From Brevibacillus parabrevis (GTDB lineage: Bacteria; Bacillota; Bacilli; Brevibacillales; Brevibacillaceae): a stretch of DNA of 64,000 nucleotides. The stretch covers positions 310,001-374,000 of the forward strand of contig NZ_RHHV01000005.1 of the NCBI RefSeq assembly GCF_003710905.1, written 5' to 3'. A program made the position numbers and the translations under genes. The notes under the pieces are model-generated. The model ran no database searches. It saw only the letters and a program-made list of their open reading frames with translations, and had not been told where the DNA came from. Below are positions 53,624 to 61,664 of the stretch, one piece after another (the first letter of the stretch is position 1; each line of letters begins with the position of its first letter).

Positions 53624-54394
53624 TCACTCCTCACGGTTCCAGCGCAGAATAAATTTCCGCAGCGGAGATATGACAAGATGGTCCAGCAGGATGATGATGA
53701 AAATACTGACGAGTGTCCAGGCGAACACTTTTGCCGTATCGATGTTGACTCTGGCAAAGGCGAGCGAATAGCCGATTCCCGCATCTGCGCCGAGCAGCTC
53801 TGCCATGATCGTGATGCGTACGGCAGAGCCAGTCGCAAGCGAGATCGCAGTGAAAATCGGCACGGCAAGTCCGGGCAAAATGATGTGTCTCAACGTGTGC
53901 CACGGAGTGCTTTTGTAGATCGCCGCCATTTCCAGCAGCTGGCGGTCGATATTGCGCCAGCCGTCCGCCGTATTCAAGTAAATGCCGGGGAAAACGAGCA
54001 CAGAGACGACAAACACGGGAACCATCGAGCCTGTGCCGAACCAGACCATCGCCAGGACGACGACGATGATCGGCGGAATCCCCATGAGCATCGACTGAAC
54101 CGGACGCATCGCATCGTACAGGACGGGAGAACGTCCTGCGACAAGCCCGCAGCAAATCGCGACTATCATTCCGCTAAAAAGTCCGGTAAACATGCGGGAA
54201 GCGGACTGGAGCAACTGCTCGGTGAACTCCCCGCTCTCGACCATCCGAACGAAAGCGGCTGCGGTGTCCAGTGGTGAAGCGAACAGGATAGAGGGCAAGG
54301 ACATCGATAAGCCTTGCCAAATGGCGAGCAGGATCAGGATTGTCACGCCCTGTACGAGCAGGCGGCGATTACGGAGCGTAGTAGAATCCTGCAT
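53624..54394 (-). CDS. NitT/TauT-type ABC transporter permease
   Basis: A 256-residue membrane subunit with six helices. The SsuC/TauC-like EAA loop is seen as LEMAAIYKSTPWHTLRHIILPGLAVPIFTAI, and ASPLDTAAAFVRMVESGEF and QSMLMGIPPIIVVVLAMVWFG are typical of the nitrate/sulfonate/taurine/thiamine-precursor importer group. The start at 54394 is preceded by GGGGGGAAA; the upstream gene ends at 54369, giving a 26-nt overlap. Substrate unknown. Confidence 0.88.
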   Translation of the reverse strand: MQDSTTLRNRRLLVQGVTILILLAIWQGLSMSLPSILFASPLDTAAAFVRMVESGEFTEQLLQSASRMFTGLFSGMIVAICCGLVAGRSPVLYDAMRPVQSMLMGIPPIIVVVLAMVWFGTGSMVPVFVVSVLVFPGIYLNTADGWRNIDRQLLEMAAIYKSTPWHTLRHIILPGLAVPIFTAISLATGSAVRITIMAELLGADAGIGYSLAFARVNIDTAKVFAWTLVSIFIIILLDHLVISPLRKFILRWNREE

Positions 54395-55436
54395 CCGGCA
54401 ATTTCCCCCCAATAATCTCCGGGGACAGAGTGGAGAGCTCGGTGAAGAAAAATTCCAGTTCTTCCTTGGCGTCCTTGGCCGAGACGAACTGCAAGTTCAG
54501 GGAAGGAATGACATTTTCAATGATTGGCGGGGTCAGCCCGTCCTGGTATTTCGCGATCATCGCGGCAGCGTCTTTTGGCTTTTCGTTCAGGAACTGGACG
54601 GATTGCTCAAACTGTTTTTGCAGTTCCGCCACCAGTTCAGGATGCTTGGCGATCAGTTCGCCTGAGACGAGGATACCAGCTTGCGGGATGCGCGGCGATT
54701 TGCCTGTCGCTTTCGCCCATTCGGCTTGCAAGCTCATGACTTTGCCCAGTTTTTTGCCTGCCTTGTTGCCTTGCATCACAGACATGGTCGCCATATGCTC
54801 CGGCAAGATGGCGTACTTCGCCTTGCCTGCGACGAGCAAGCCGACCAGCTCCTGCGGCGCGCTGACGTATTCGATTTTGACATCTTTAGTCGGATCGAGA
54901 TTGTTTTTTTTCAGCAAGTAGCGGAAGACGAGATCGGGCATATCGCCTTTAAACGGAACGTGAACGGTCTGCCCGCGCAGGCTGTCCCAACTGACTGCCT
55001 CACCGTCGGGGCCGATCATATAGAGGATGCCCCAGATCAGCGTGTTGATCAGCTTGACATCCATTCCCCGGTTGTACAGATTGGCGCCGACATAAGTAGG
55101 TACGGCGGATACTTCGGCCTGGCCGCTACTGATTCGGGCGCGCAGCTCATCCGGTGTTTTCCACGGCTTGTACTCAACATTTTCGACGAACGGGCTGAGC
55201 GATTTGTCCTCGATCATTTTATAGATGGGAGAAGAGAGCGAGATTCCCACTGGTGCCTGAATGGTCAAATGCTCGCGTTTTTGCACTTCTTGCGCAGTCG
55301 CAGCTGGTTGCTCGGCGGCTGATTGTTGGCTTGAGGTGGTAGCCTGATTCGTTTGAGCGGAGCAGCCGATCAGGGCGCTGGTGATGGCGACAATCAGGGA
55401 CATCATGACGTAGCTGGTTTTGGATGTGCGTGACAC
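54369..55436 (-). CDS. NitT/TauT-type substrate-binding lipoprotein
   Basis: A 355-residue lipoprotein (signal peptide and lipobox AITSALIGCSAQ, Cys at about 25), a Gln/Thr/Ala-rich linker, then the NMT1/SsuA-like fold: LTIQAPVGISLSSPIYKMIED, LRARISSGQAEVSAVPTYVGANLYNRG, GQTVHVPFKGDMPDLVFRYLL. GTG start with AGGAGG 7 nt upstream. It is the third component of the importer with the permease and ATPase on either side. The absence of sulfonate genes and the Fur-like box upstream point to a different substrate, perhaps an iron-linked one; this is inference. Confidence 0.88.
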   Translation of the reverse strand: MSRTSKTSYVMMSLIVAITSALIGCSAQTNQATTSSQQSAAEQPAATAQEVQKREHLTIQAPVGISLSSPIYKMIEDKSLSPFVENVEYKPWKTPDELRARISSGQAEVSAVPTYVGANLYNRGMDVKLINTLIWGILYMIGPDGEAVSWDSLRGQTVHVPFKGDMPDLVFRYLLKKNNLDPTKDVKIEYVSAPQELVGLLVAGKAKYAILPEHMATMSVMQGNKAGKKLGKVMSLQAEWAKATGKSPRIPQAGILVSGELIAKHPELVAELQKQFEQSVQFLNEKPKDAAAMIAKYQDGLTPPIIENVIPSLNLQFVSAKDAKEELEFFFTELSTLSPEIIGGKLPDAGFYYAP

Positions 55437-55440
55437 TTGT

Positions 55441-56160
55441 CTATCCTCCTGTCAGGTGCTGGTGCAGCACGGCTTTGATTTGTTGAATTTGTTCCTCGCT
55501 CCTGCCTGCTCTTTGTCCGGGGAGGGGGTATTCCCGGATGACTGTTGCCGCTGCAAGGTTGTTGCTTTTGCTGAACAACAGGACGCGGTCAGCCAGGCGG
55601 GCCGCTTCTTCCGGATCGTGTGTCACATAGACCATTCCGATGCGGCGTTCCTCGATCAAACGGATGACATCTTGTTGCAGCTCGCGCTTGAGGGCGAGAT
55701 CGAGCGCGGAAAAAGGCTCGTCCATCAGCATCATTTTCGGGTCTGTGACCAGCGCGCGTGCGATGGATACGCGTTGCTTCATCCCGCCGGAGAGCTGCTT
55801 CGGATAGTAGTCGCGGGCATGGAACAGCCCGACTTTTTGCAACACCGTCGTCACTTTTTCGTTCATCGTGTCTTGGTCCATGCGGCCGAGCACAAAACGA
55901 ATGTTGTCCGTGACCGTTTTCCACGGAATCAGCCGCGGCTCCTGAAAGACATAGCCGAGCTGTTCCGTGCGGACGGTCACCGTTCCGGAAGTCTGCCTGA
56001 TCAATCCGGCTGCCATGTTGAGAATCGTTGTTTTGCCGCAGCCGGAAGGGCCGAGGATGGCGACGACCTCTCCCGCCGCGAGCGAGAAGGAAAAGCCAGC
56101 GAGTACAGTCGTCCCGTTGAACGACTTCGTGACGGAGGCAAATTCCAGCAAGGCTTCCAT
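55441..56160 (-). CDS. NitT/TauT-type ABC transporter ATPase
   Basis: A 239-residue ATPase. Walker A GPSGCGKTTI, Q-loop YVFQEPRLIPWKTV, signature LSGGMKQRVSIARAL, Walker B MMLMDEPFSALD and H-loop VYVTHDPEEAA. The ERRIGMVYVTHD part and length are typical of SsuB/TauB. It lies 4 bp before the binding-protein gene and 20 bp after the methyltransferase gene. Confidence 0.92.
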   Translation of the reverse strand: MEALLEFASVTKSFNGTTVLAGFSFSLAAGEVVAILGPSGCGKTTILNMAAGLIRQTSGTVTVRTEQLGYVFQEPRLIPWKTVTDNIRFVLGRMDQDTMNEKVTTVLQKVGLFHARDYYPKQLSGGMKQRVSIARALVTDPKMMLMDEPFSALDLALKRELQQDVIRLIEERRIGMVYVTHDPEEAARLADRVLLFSKSNNLAAATVIREYPLPGQRAGRSEEQIQQIKAVLHQHLTGG

Positions 56161-56180
56161 CGGCTCGCCTCCTGACTTTG

Positions 56181-56960
56181 TTATTTCACGACCGTAAAGG
56201 TGATGTGTCCGTACAGGTCGTCGTTGGCATCGAATGTACGAATCAGTTCAAACAAATGGGCTTGATCCGCCGGGTTTTTGCACGCGTTGGTCAAAAGTTG
56301 GATCGTGCCTTCCCAGCCTTCGTCTGTGAGCAAGCCTTTCAGCGACAGAAGCGACATTTTTCCTGTCTGGCAATCGACTTGGCGGAAGGCAGCCTGTTCG
56401 AACAAACCGCGCCAGTTCGCTTCGGTCATCGGCTGGGCATTGACCGCGAGCAGTTGGCGCAAAGCAGCCAGGCGCTCCTGCACTTCCGGCGTTTCCGGGT
56501 CCTTGCACAGCAGCAAATCGTGGGTCGCCAGTCTGCCGCCCGGCTTCAAGACGCGGAAATATTCCGCGATCGCCTGCTTTTTCTGTTCCAGCGGCAGCAT
56601 GCTGAGCATCGCTTCATTGATCACCACGTCAAACGTTTCAGCGGCAAAAGGCAGCTCCAATGCATTGCCGTATGCAATCTGGACGCGCTCTTCCAGTCCG
56701 TGCTGGCGAATGTTTTCCTGCGCCCGCTCGACGCTCGGCTGGTGAATATCAATTCCGGTCACCTGGCAACCGTACTCCTTGGCGATCTGAATGGCGGTCG
56801 TGCCCATGTTTGGCGCTACTTCCAGCACTTTCGTATCGGCGGTGAGGCGGCATGCTTGCAAAATGCGCTCGGTCGCTTCTTTTCCGCCCGGACGCAGCCG
56901 GGTTTTCCCAAGGGAAGCGAGAAACAGGTGAGTAGGCTTGCGGCTTGCTTTTTCGGTCAT
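56181..56960 (-). CDS. Class I SAM-dependent methyltransferase
   Basis: A 259-residue methyltransferase. Motif I VLEVAPNMGTTAIQIAKEYGCQVTGIDIH, motif II-like FAAETFDVVINEAMLSMLPLE, motif III-like FRVLKPGGRLATHDLLLC; RLRPGGKEATERIL near the start is a feature of a particular subgroup I cannot name. Substrate unknown. The start at 56960 has AAAGGA 9 nt upstream (an ATG three codons earlier overlaps that site). Between the Crp gene and the ATPase, 29 and 20 bp from them, it is part of the operon, so it may modify the transported compound. Confidence 0.85.
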   Translation of the reverse strand: MTEKASRKPTHLFLASLGKTRLRPGGKEATERILQACRLTADTKVLEVAPNMGTTAIQIAKEYGCQVTGIDIHQPSVERAQENIRQHGLEERVQIAYGNALELPFAAETFDVVINEAMLSMLPLEQKKQAIAEYFRVLKPGGRLATHDLLLCKDPETPEVQERLAALRQLLAVNAQPMTEANWRGLFEQAAFRQVDCQTGKMSLLSLKGLLTDEGWEGTIQLLTNACKNPADQAHLFELIRTFDANDDLYGHITFTVVK

Positions 56961-56989
56961 GTCAAACATCCTTTCTTATGATCGCACGT

Positions 56990-57775
56990 TCACACCTCAT
57001 GGCAGCCTCTGACGCAGCATGTCTGGGCGTGAGTGCGGATAAAATGGTCTTTTTGGGGATCGATCGGCACAACAGGCGTGTCAGGAAGCAAGCTTCTCAG
57101 CTTTTCCAGGTGAATGTGCATGCTGCCGCCCTGGGCCATCACGACCGCTTGCTGCTTTTTCAGCTTCTGGATCGTGCGGTTGACCGTCTCGCGCGTCGTG
57201 CCGAGCATCCCGGCCAGCTCGCTGTTGGTAAAAGTCGTGGAAAAGCGGAGCCATTCTGCGTCGAGCCTGGCTGCGTGTGTCTCGCTCAGGCGCAGCAATA
57301 AAGACACGAGCTGGCTTTCCACCGGATAAAACGTCTTGTCTTCCAGACGCTGCTGCAGATCGATAATTTTGTCCGCCAGCACTTGCATGATTTTGAAGCT
57401 GATGGCGGGATGAGCGAGCAGCAGCTGTTCGAAAGTGCGCACGGGAATGACGAGGCAATGGACGTCATCCAGCGCGACGGCGTGGTGCGGATAGCTGTCT
57501 GTGCGAAAAAATCCGAGGTGAGGGAACATGTCGCCCTGATCGGCAAGCAGGAAAGTTTGTTCTTTTCCATCTTCACTCGTGCTGAACAGACGGACTCGGC
57601 CGGAAATGACGAAGTACACTTGCAAGATTTCTTCCGATTGATAGAAAAGGTAGTCGCCTCTTGCAAATTCACCGGATTTGCACGTAGCCGCAACAGCTTC
57701 CAGCTCATGCTCAGACAAATTGCGAAACAAATGAAAGCAACGCAAAACGGAGGAGATCGGGCCAGTAGACAGCAT
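56990..57775 (-). CDS. Crp/Fnr-family regulator with C-terminal cysteines
   Basis: A 261-residue regulator with an N-terminal cyclic-nucleotide-binding-like barrel (GEFARGDYLFYQSEEILQVYFVISGRVRLFS), dimer helix, and C-terminal winged helix with recognition segment SELAGMLGTTRETVNRTIQKL. The end of the chain carries C253, C254 and C258 (QTCCVRGCHEV). B. subtilis Fnr also has C-terminal cluster cysteines, though spaced differently, so redox or iron sensing is plausible but unproved. The start at 57775 has AAGGAG 8 nt upstream. It heads the operon; a Fur-like box flanked by a 10-bp inverted repeat precedes it, and a perfect Crp/Fnr site lies before the divergent operon. Confidence 0.88.
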   Translation of the reverse strand: MLSTGPISSVLRCFHLFRNLSEHELEAVAATCKSGEFARGDYLFYQSEEILQVYFVISGRVRLFSTSEDGKEQTFLLADQGDMFPHLGFFRTDSYPHHAVALDDVHCLVIPVRTFEQLLLAHPAISFKIMQVLADKIIDLQQRLEDKTFYPVESQLVSLLLRLSETHAARLDAEWLRFSTTFTNSELAGMLGTTRETVNRTIQKLKKQQAVVMAQGGSMHIHLEKLRSLLPDTPVVPIDPQKDHFIRTHAQTCCVRGCHEV

Positions 57776-57800
57776 AGGAATGCACTCCTTTTCTCGCATT

Positions 57801-57837
57801 GTTATAATTGAATATAATAATCATTCTCAATTATAAC
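57801..57837 (-). promoter_or_regulatory. Fur-like box inside a perfect 10-bp inverted repeat
   Basis: GTTATAATTG (57801-57810) and CAATTATAAC (57828-57837) are perfect inverted repeats. Between and overlapping lies, on the minus strand, TGAGAATGATTATTA (57829 to 57815), 12 of 14 Fur consensus bases. This is 26 bp upstream of the Crp start codon. Confidence 0.65.
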
Positions 57838-57985
57838 ATTGTGTGAACGGAAAAAAATGAGAAAAGGAAGCAAAGGCCAGAGCAATCGCACTGAGGCGCA
57901 CTTTCACAACCTTTCACGCGTTTTAATGGGAGCAGGTAGTTGATTGATTACGAGCCAAGTATAAAACATGTGCTGAGCGATGCCT

Positions 57986-58001
57986 TGTGACCAATATCAC
58001 A
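57986..58001 (+). promoter_or_regulatory. Perfect Crp/Fnr-type binding site
   Basis: TGTGACCAATATCACA fits TGTGA-N6-TCACA exactly. It lies 165 bp before the SDR gene and 211 bp before the divergent crp gene. Confidence 0.75.
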
Positions 58002-58080
58002 GTTGAGAATTTATCTCATTCTTGTTTCTGCGGGTTCGGTCGAGGAAAATAAAGGAGAACGGACGACTAACCAAAACGAA

Positions 58081-58145
58081 CATGACCGTTTTGTTGACCG
58101 CAAGCGGTCACATCCCATTTCATGAAAAACGGCGAGACGTTTTTC
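58081..58145 (+). repeat. 65-bp dispersed repeat, copy A
   Basis: Reads CATGACCGTTTTGTTGACCG and so on to GAGACGTTTTTC. It contains TGACCGC-AA-GCGGTCA, a near-continuous palindrome. About 51 of 65 bases match the copy at 47734-47798 (opposite strand). It ends 22 bp before the SDR start codon. Confidence 0.65.
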
Positions 58146-58166
58146 ACAGAAAAAAGGACGATGCGG

Positions 58167-59012
58167 ATGCCTGCCTATACGTTGTGGGAAAACATGCTGT
58201 TTTGGCCAACGGCTCTGGATGAGGGCAAGCTCGCGGCGGCTGTTGCGGGCAAGACGATTCTCATTACCGGGGCCAGCTCGGGAATCGGGGAGCAGCTGGC
58301 ATATGTGCTGGGGCGCTGCCAAGTGCACTTGCTGCTGGTGGCGAGAAGAGAGGAAAAGCTGCGCCAGATCAAAGCTGAAATCGAGCGAGACGGGGCGAGA
58401 GTCAGTGTGTTTGGGGCCGATCTTCGCGATCCGGCTCAGTTGGAGGCATTTCTTGCGTTTTTGCACGAGCAGTCTGGCGGGATCGACATCGTGGTCAGCA
58501 ATGCAGGCTTGTCCATCCGGCGACCGATCATGGACTCTCTGGAGCGCTATCACGATTTTACCCGGACGATGGCGATCAATTATTTTGCTCCGGTTAAAAT
58601 CTTGTTGTCGCTTACTGAGCAGCTCGCCCGAAACAAAGGGCAGATCGTAAACGTCTCCACGATCAACACATCGTTGCTCCCGTTGCCTTACTGGGCGGCG
58701 TATCAAGCTTCGAAAGCCGCGTTCGACACCTGGTTTCGCTCGGCCGCGCCGGAGTGGAGCGCGAAGGGGATTGCCACGACATCGATTTACTTGCCGCTGG
58801 TGAGAACGCCGATGATTTTGCCCACGACTGCCTATCGGAGCATGCCTGCCATGAGCGCAGAGCACGCTGCGAGGCTCATCGCCAAATCGCTGTACACGAA
58901 ACGGACCACGATCCGCCCGTGGTGGCTTTTGGGGGGCGAGCTGGCTTCCTTGTTTGGCAGAGGGCTATGGGAGCGATTGCTTCCTCGCTGGCTACGCAAA
59001 AGGGGGGAATGA
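58167..59012 (+). CDS. Short-chain dehydrogenase/reductase
   Basis: NAD(P)-dependent oxidoreductase with a C-terminal membrane-associated tail, 281 residues. TGASSGIGEQ cofactor motif, VSNAGLS, catalytic Ser in VNVSTINTS and YQASK (Tyr-x-x-x-Lys). The ending WWLLGGELASLFGRGLWERLLPRWLRKRG is basic and hydrophobic, as in SDRs of lipid metabolism. The start at 58167 is chosen by AAGGAC 9 nt upstream (an ATG two codons earlier is 3 nt away). Overlaps by ATGA with the ligase gene, so the two form a coupled pair, likely acting on one acyl substrate. Confidence 0.85.
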   Translation: MPAYTLWENMLFWPTALDEGKLAAAVAGKTILITGASSGIGEQLAYVLGRCQVHLLLVARREEKLRQIKAEIERDGARVSVFGADLRDPAQLEAFLAFLHEQSGGIDIVVSNAGLSIRRPIMDSLERYHDFTRTMAINYFAPVKILLSLTEQLARNKGQIVNVSTINTSLLPLPYWAAYQASKAAFDTWFRSAAPEWSAKGIATTSIYLPLVRTPMILPTTAYRSMPAMSAEHAARLIAKSLYTKRTTIRPWWLLGGELASLFGRGLWERLLPRWLRKRGE

Positions 59013-60580
59013 CGATGCGCCTGATGTATTTGCTCGCTGTGCTTGCCAAAATGAAGCTTTTGACGCCAGCAGGCATCGGCAGGCTGCTCGCCGCCTTGTT
59101 CCGATGCGGAACGAACCTGATGACGCTGCTGAAAATCGCGCAAAGCACCCACGGTCAAAAGATCGCATTGGTCGACGAGCGGGAAACGGTCTGCTTTCAG
59201 CAGCTTTGGACAGACTCTCTGCGGCTCTCTGGGGTGTTCAAGGAAAAATACGGTCTTGCGAAAAGCAAACAGGTCGGCTTTTTATGCCAAAACCACATCG
59301 CGTTGGTGCGAGCCATTTTCGCGGCGTCCGGTACGGGCTGCGATGTATATTTGCTCAATCCCGAAATGAGTGCGGGACAGCTCAGGCAGTTGTTCGACGA
59401 AGTGGAGCTGGACCTGCTTATCCACGACGAAAAGCAGACGGCGACCATCGAGCAGGCGGGATACGCGGGAGCGAGTCTGTACAGCTATCACGAGCATCTT
59501 CCCGCGATCAACCAGTTGCTGGGAGAATGCTCGGACTGGTCGGACGAAAGGCTGGCGTCAGTGCCAGTACCAGCGCGCAGTTCTGCGGGCAAGATCATGC
59601 TCCTGACAGGCGGAACGACGGGGCGTGCGAAAAAAGTGCCGCACAAGCCGTCGCTGTTTCATTATTTGCCGCCGTTTTTGGCTCTGCTCAGCCAGCTTGG
59701 GCTGCTTCGGCTGAATACAGCCTATATTGCGACGCCGATCTACCATGGATACGGTTTGGCTATCTTGCTGTTGTTTGTCGCTTTGGGCAAAAAAACAGTG
59801 ATCACTCCCGGCTTCGCTGCCGCCAAAGCGTGTGAGCTGATTGCCAGACACAAAGTAGAGGTCGTATCCGTTGTCCCGTTGATGCTCAGAAAAATGCTGC
59901 ATCACGATCCGGCAGCGTTGCAGTCTCTTGTTTGCATCGCATCAGGCGGAGCGCCGCTTGCCACCGGACTCGCAGCCGAGGTGTCCGCCGAATTGGGCGA
60001 CTGTCTGTACAATTTATACGGGACAACGGAAGCGGGGCTATGTGTGATCGCCACGCCCGGCGACCTCCGGCATCGTGCGCACACGATCGGGCAAAAAATC
60101 CCGGGTGTCCGTTTGCATGTGCGAAATGTGCGAAACTCCGATCAGCGTCCATGCAAGGCAGGCGAAATCGGCCAGCTGTGCGTGAAGGCGGGCGGCTCGC
60201 TGTTTTTCAAGCGACAGGCTTGGATCGAGACAGGCGACGTCGGTTATCGGGATGCAGCGGGCTATTACTACTTGTGCGGGCGAACAGACGACATGGTGGT
60301 ATCCGCTGGCGAAAATGTGTATCCAGTCGAGCTTGCGCGAGTGCTTGTGGAGCATCCGGCCATCGAAGACGCCACTGTGATCGGCATCCCGGACGAAGCG
60401 TTTGGGCAAAGGTTGAAGGCGTTCGTCCAGCTCGCGAGTCATGCCGGACTGACTGAGACACAATTGCAGCAATGGCTGCGGCAAAAAGTAGCCAGATATC
60501 AGATGCCCAAAGAAATCGTTTTTGTCGAGCAGCTGCCGTACACCGAGTTGGGCAAGCCGGACCGGAAGCAGCTCATGTAA
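59009..60580 (+). CDS. AMP-forming acyl-CoA synthetase/ligase
   Basis: Activates a carboxylic acid with ATP. The 523-residue enzyme has the P-loop-like motif KIMLLTGGTTGRAKKVP, the A5 motif YNLYGTTEAG, A7/A8 region YYYLCGRTDDMVVSAGENVYPVE and A10 lysine GKPDRKQLM. The N-terminus has a hydrophobic segment (LMYLLAVLAKMKLLTPAGIGRLLAALF) that may associate with the membrane. The start at 59009 follows GGGGGG and overlaps the SDR stop. Acid chain length is not readable from sequence by eye. With the SDR it may form a fatty-acid or polyketide-type modification pathway. Confidence 0.88.
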   Translation: MTMRLMYLLAVLAKMKLLTPAGIGRLLAALFRCGTNLMTLLKIAQSTHGQKIALVDERETVCFQQLWTDSLRLSGVFKEKYGLAKSKQVGFLCQNHIALVRAIFAASGTGCDVYLLNPEMSAGQLRQLFDEVELDLLIHDEKQTATIEQAGYAGASLYSYHEHLPAINQLLGECSDWSDERLASVPVPARSSAGKIMLLTGGTTGRAKKVPHKPSLFHYLPPFLALLSQLGLLRLNTAYIATPIYHGYGLAILLLFVALGKKTVITPGFAAAKACELIARHKVEVVSVVPLMLRKMLHHDPAALQSLVCIASGGAPLATGLAAEVSAELGDCLYNLYGTTEAGLCVIATPGDLRHRAHTIGQKIPGVRLHVRNVRNSDQRPCKAGEIGQLCVKAGGSLFFKRQAWIETGDVGYRDAAGYYYLCGRTDDMVVSAGENVYPVELARVLVEHPAIEDATVIGIPDEAFGQRLKAFVQLASHAGLTETQLQQWLRQKVARYQMPKEIVFVEQLPYTELGKPDRKQLM

Positions 60581-60691
60581 AATGGCCTGGTATGGGCAAA
60601 CGCTTCGCCACATTTTCCCGATATATCCTGTCAAAACAAACCATACATATTACGAGACAGAGAAATCATACGGGGAAAGGGATGAAAAGCC

Positions 60692-61132
60692 ATGCCTCAA
60701 GGCATCCACGATATCGAAGTGCCGCTGCCAATCCGAACGGTTTGGGAGTTTGTCCGTGTATTGGATCATTGGGTAGTGCTGGTTCCGGGCTACATCAGCC
60801 ACGAAGTCATTAACGAGCGCCGCGTGACCTGGAGCTTTACCGGAGACATCGGCATCTTGAAAAAGGAGATCAGCTTGCAGGTAGATATTACGGAATGGAA
60901 CGAGCCGACCGAAGTCAAATTCATGCTGACCGGAATCAACGAGAATTTCACGGGCGAAGGCTACTTCAAGGCACAGGAATTGGGCGAGAAGTGTACAAAA
61001 ATGACCGGCTTTCTCGATATTACAGCCAAAGGTTTGAAGGCGCCGATGGTAAATTCCATCCTGAAATCGCACGTTCCCCAGTTGACAACCGAACTGGCGG
61101 AAGCGGTAGCCAGCCGGATGAAAGAACAATAG
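60692..61132 (+). CDS. CoxG/SRPBCC-family protein
   Basis: A 146-residue lipid- or hydrophobic-ligand-binding (START-like) fold. The CoxG pattern is seen in IHDIEVPLPIRTVWEFVRVLDHWVVLVPGYISHEVINE and the later EGYFKAQELGEKCTKMTGFLDITAKGLKAPMVNSIL. Relatives of CoxG are linked to CO dehydrogenase, but no cox genes are present here, so only the fold is sure. GAAAGGGA precedes the ATG at about 10 nt. It stands alone after the SDR-ligase operon and before a terminator. Confidence 0.8.
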   Translation: MPQGIHDIEVPLPIRTVWEFVRVLDHWVVLVPGYISHEVINERRVTWSFTGDIGILKKEISLQVDITEWNEPTEVKFMLTGINENFTGEGYFKAQELGEKCTKMTGFLDITAKGLKAPMVNSILKSHVPQLTTELAEAVASRMKEQ

Positions 61133-61146
61133 CGAAGACATGTCTA

Positions 61147-61174
61147 AAAACCCTTGATTGCCAAGGGTTTTTTC
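61147..61174 (+). terminator. Terminator of the CoxG-like gene
   Basis: AAACCCTTG, ATTGC, CAAGGGTTTTTTC. Confidence 0.88.
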
Positions 61175-61312
61175 TTTTTTTTCAGCCGACACTTACGCGA
61201 TTGACGACTTCGCCATTATGCTTTAATCTACCATAGTTAACGAGGTAACTATTGCGCAAAATAGGTACCTTATAATAGGGAATAACAGGAAATTACAACG
61301 AGGGTGATGCTT

Positions 61313-61549
61313 GTGAAAATCAACAAAAAATACGAACACATTCTTTTTACTTTTCTGATGGCTTTGGGCATGTCCTGTCTTTTGTCGTTTTTCATGATGC
61401 TGGTTAATTTCGGCTTCGACTCCATGCTGCTTACACGCTGGCTCAAGGCGTGGCCGATGGCGTTTTCACTGGCTTTTCCAGTCGCTTATTTTTTGCCAAA
61501 AGGCATCAGGCTGCTCATGAAGAAGATTACGTTTGTCGAGGGAAAATAA
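61313..61549 (+). CDS. DUF2798 membrane protein
   Basis: A 78-residue protein with two helices (HILFTFLMALGMSCLLSFFMMLVNFGF and AWPMAFSLAFPVAYFLPKGIRLL). The basic N-terminus MKINKKYEHI and two-helix layout match DUF2798. Function unknown. The start at 61313 (GTG) has GAGG 9 nt upstream; an earlier in-frame GTG/ATG pair lies on that site. Alone, between two terminators. Confidence 0.8.
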   Translation: MKINKKYEHILFTFLMALGMSCLLSFFMMLVNFGFDSMLLTRWLKAWPMAFSLAFPVAYFLPKGIRLLMKKITFVEGK

Positions 61550-61564
61550 AGAGCGGATCGGGAA

Positions 61565-61600
61565 CGCACAGCAGGGGCAAAGCTGTGTGTTTTTTTTTCA
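61565..61600 (+). terminator. Terminator of the DUF2798 gene
   Basis: ACGCACAGC, loop, GCTGTGTGTTTTTTTTC. Confidence 0.85.
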
Positions 61601-61664
61601 GCGCTGTCCCAGTACCTCGAACCGGGACAAGAAGCAGGAAAAAAGCGGAGAAAACCAGGTCGGA

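Larger units (their letters stand above)
57838..58166. other. Divergent regulatory region between the Crp operon and the SDR operon
   Basis: Holds the Crp/Fnr site at 57986-58001, an adjacent TGAGA-N5-TCTCA dyad (58004-58018) and copy A of the dispersed repeat (58081-58145). Confidence 0.6.
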
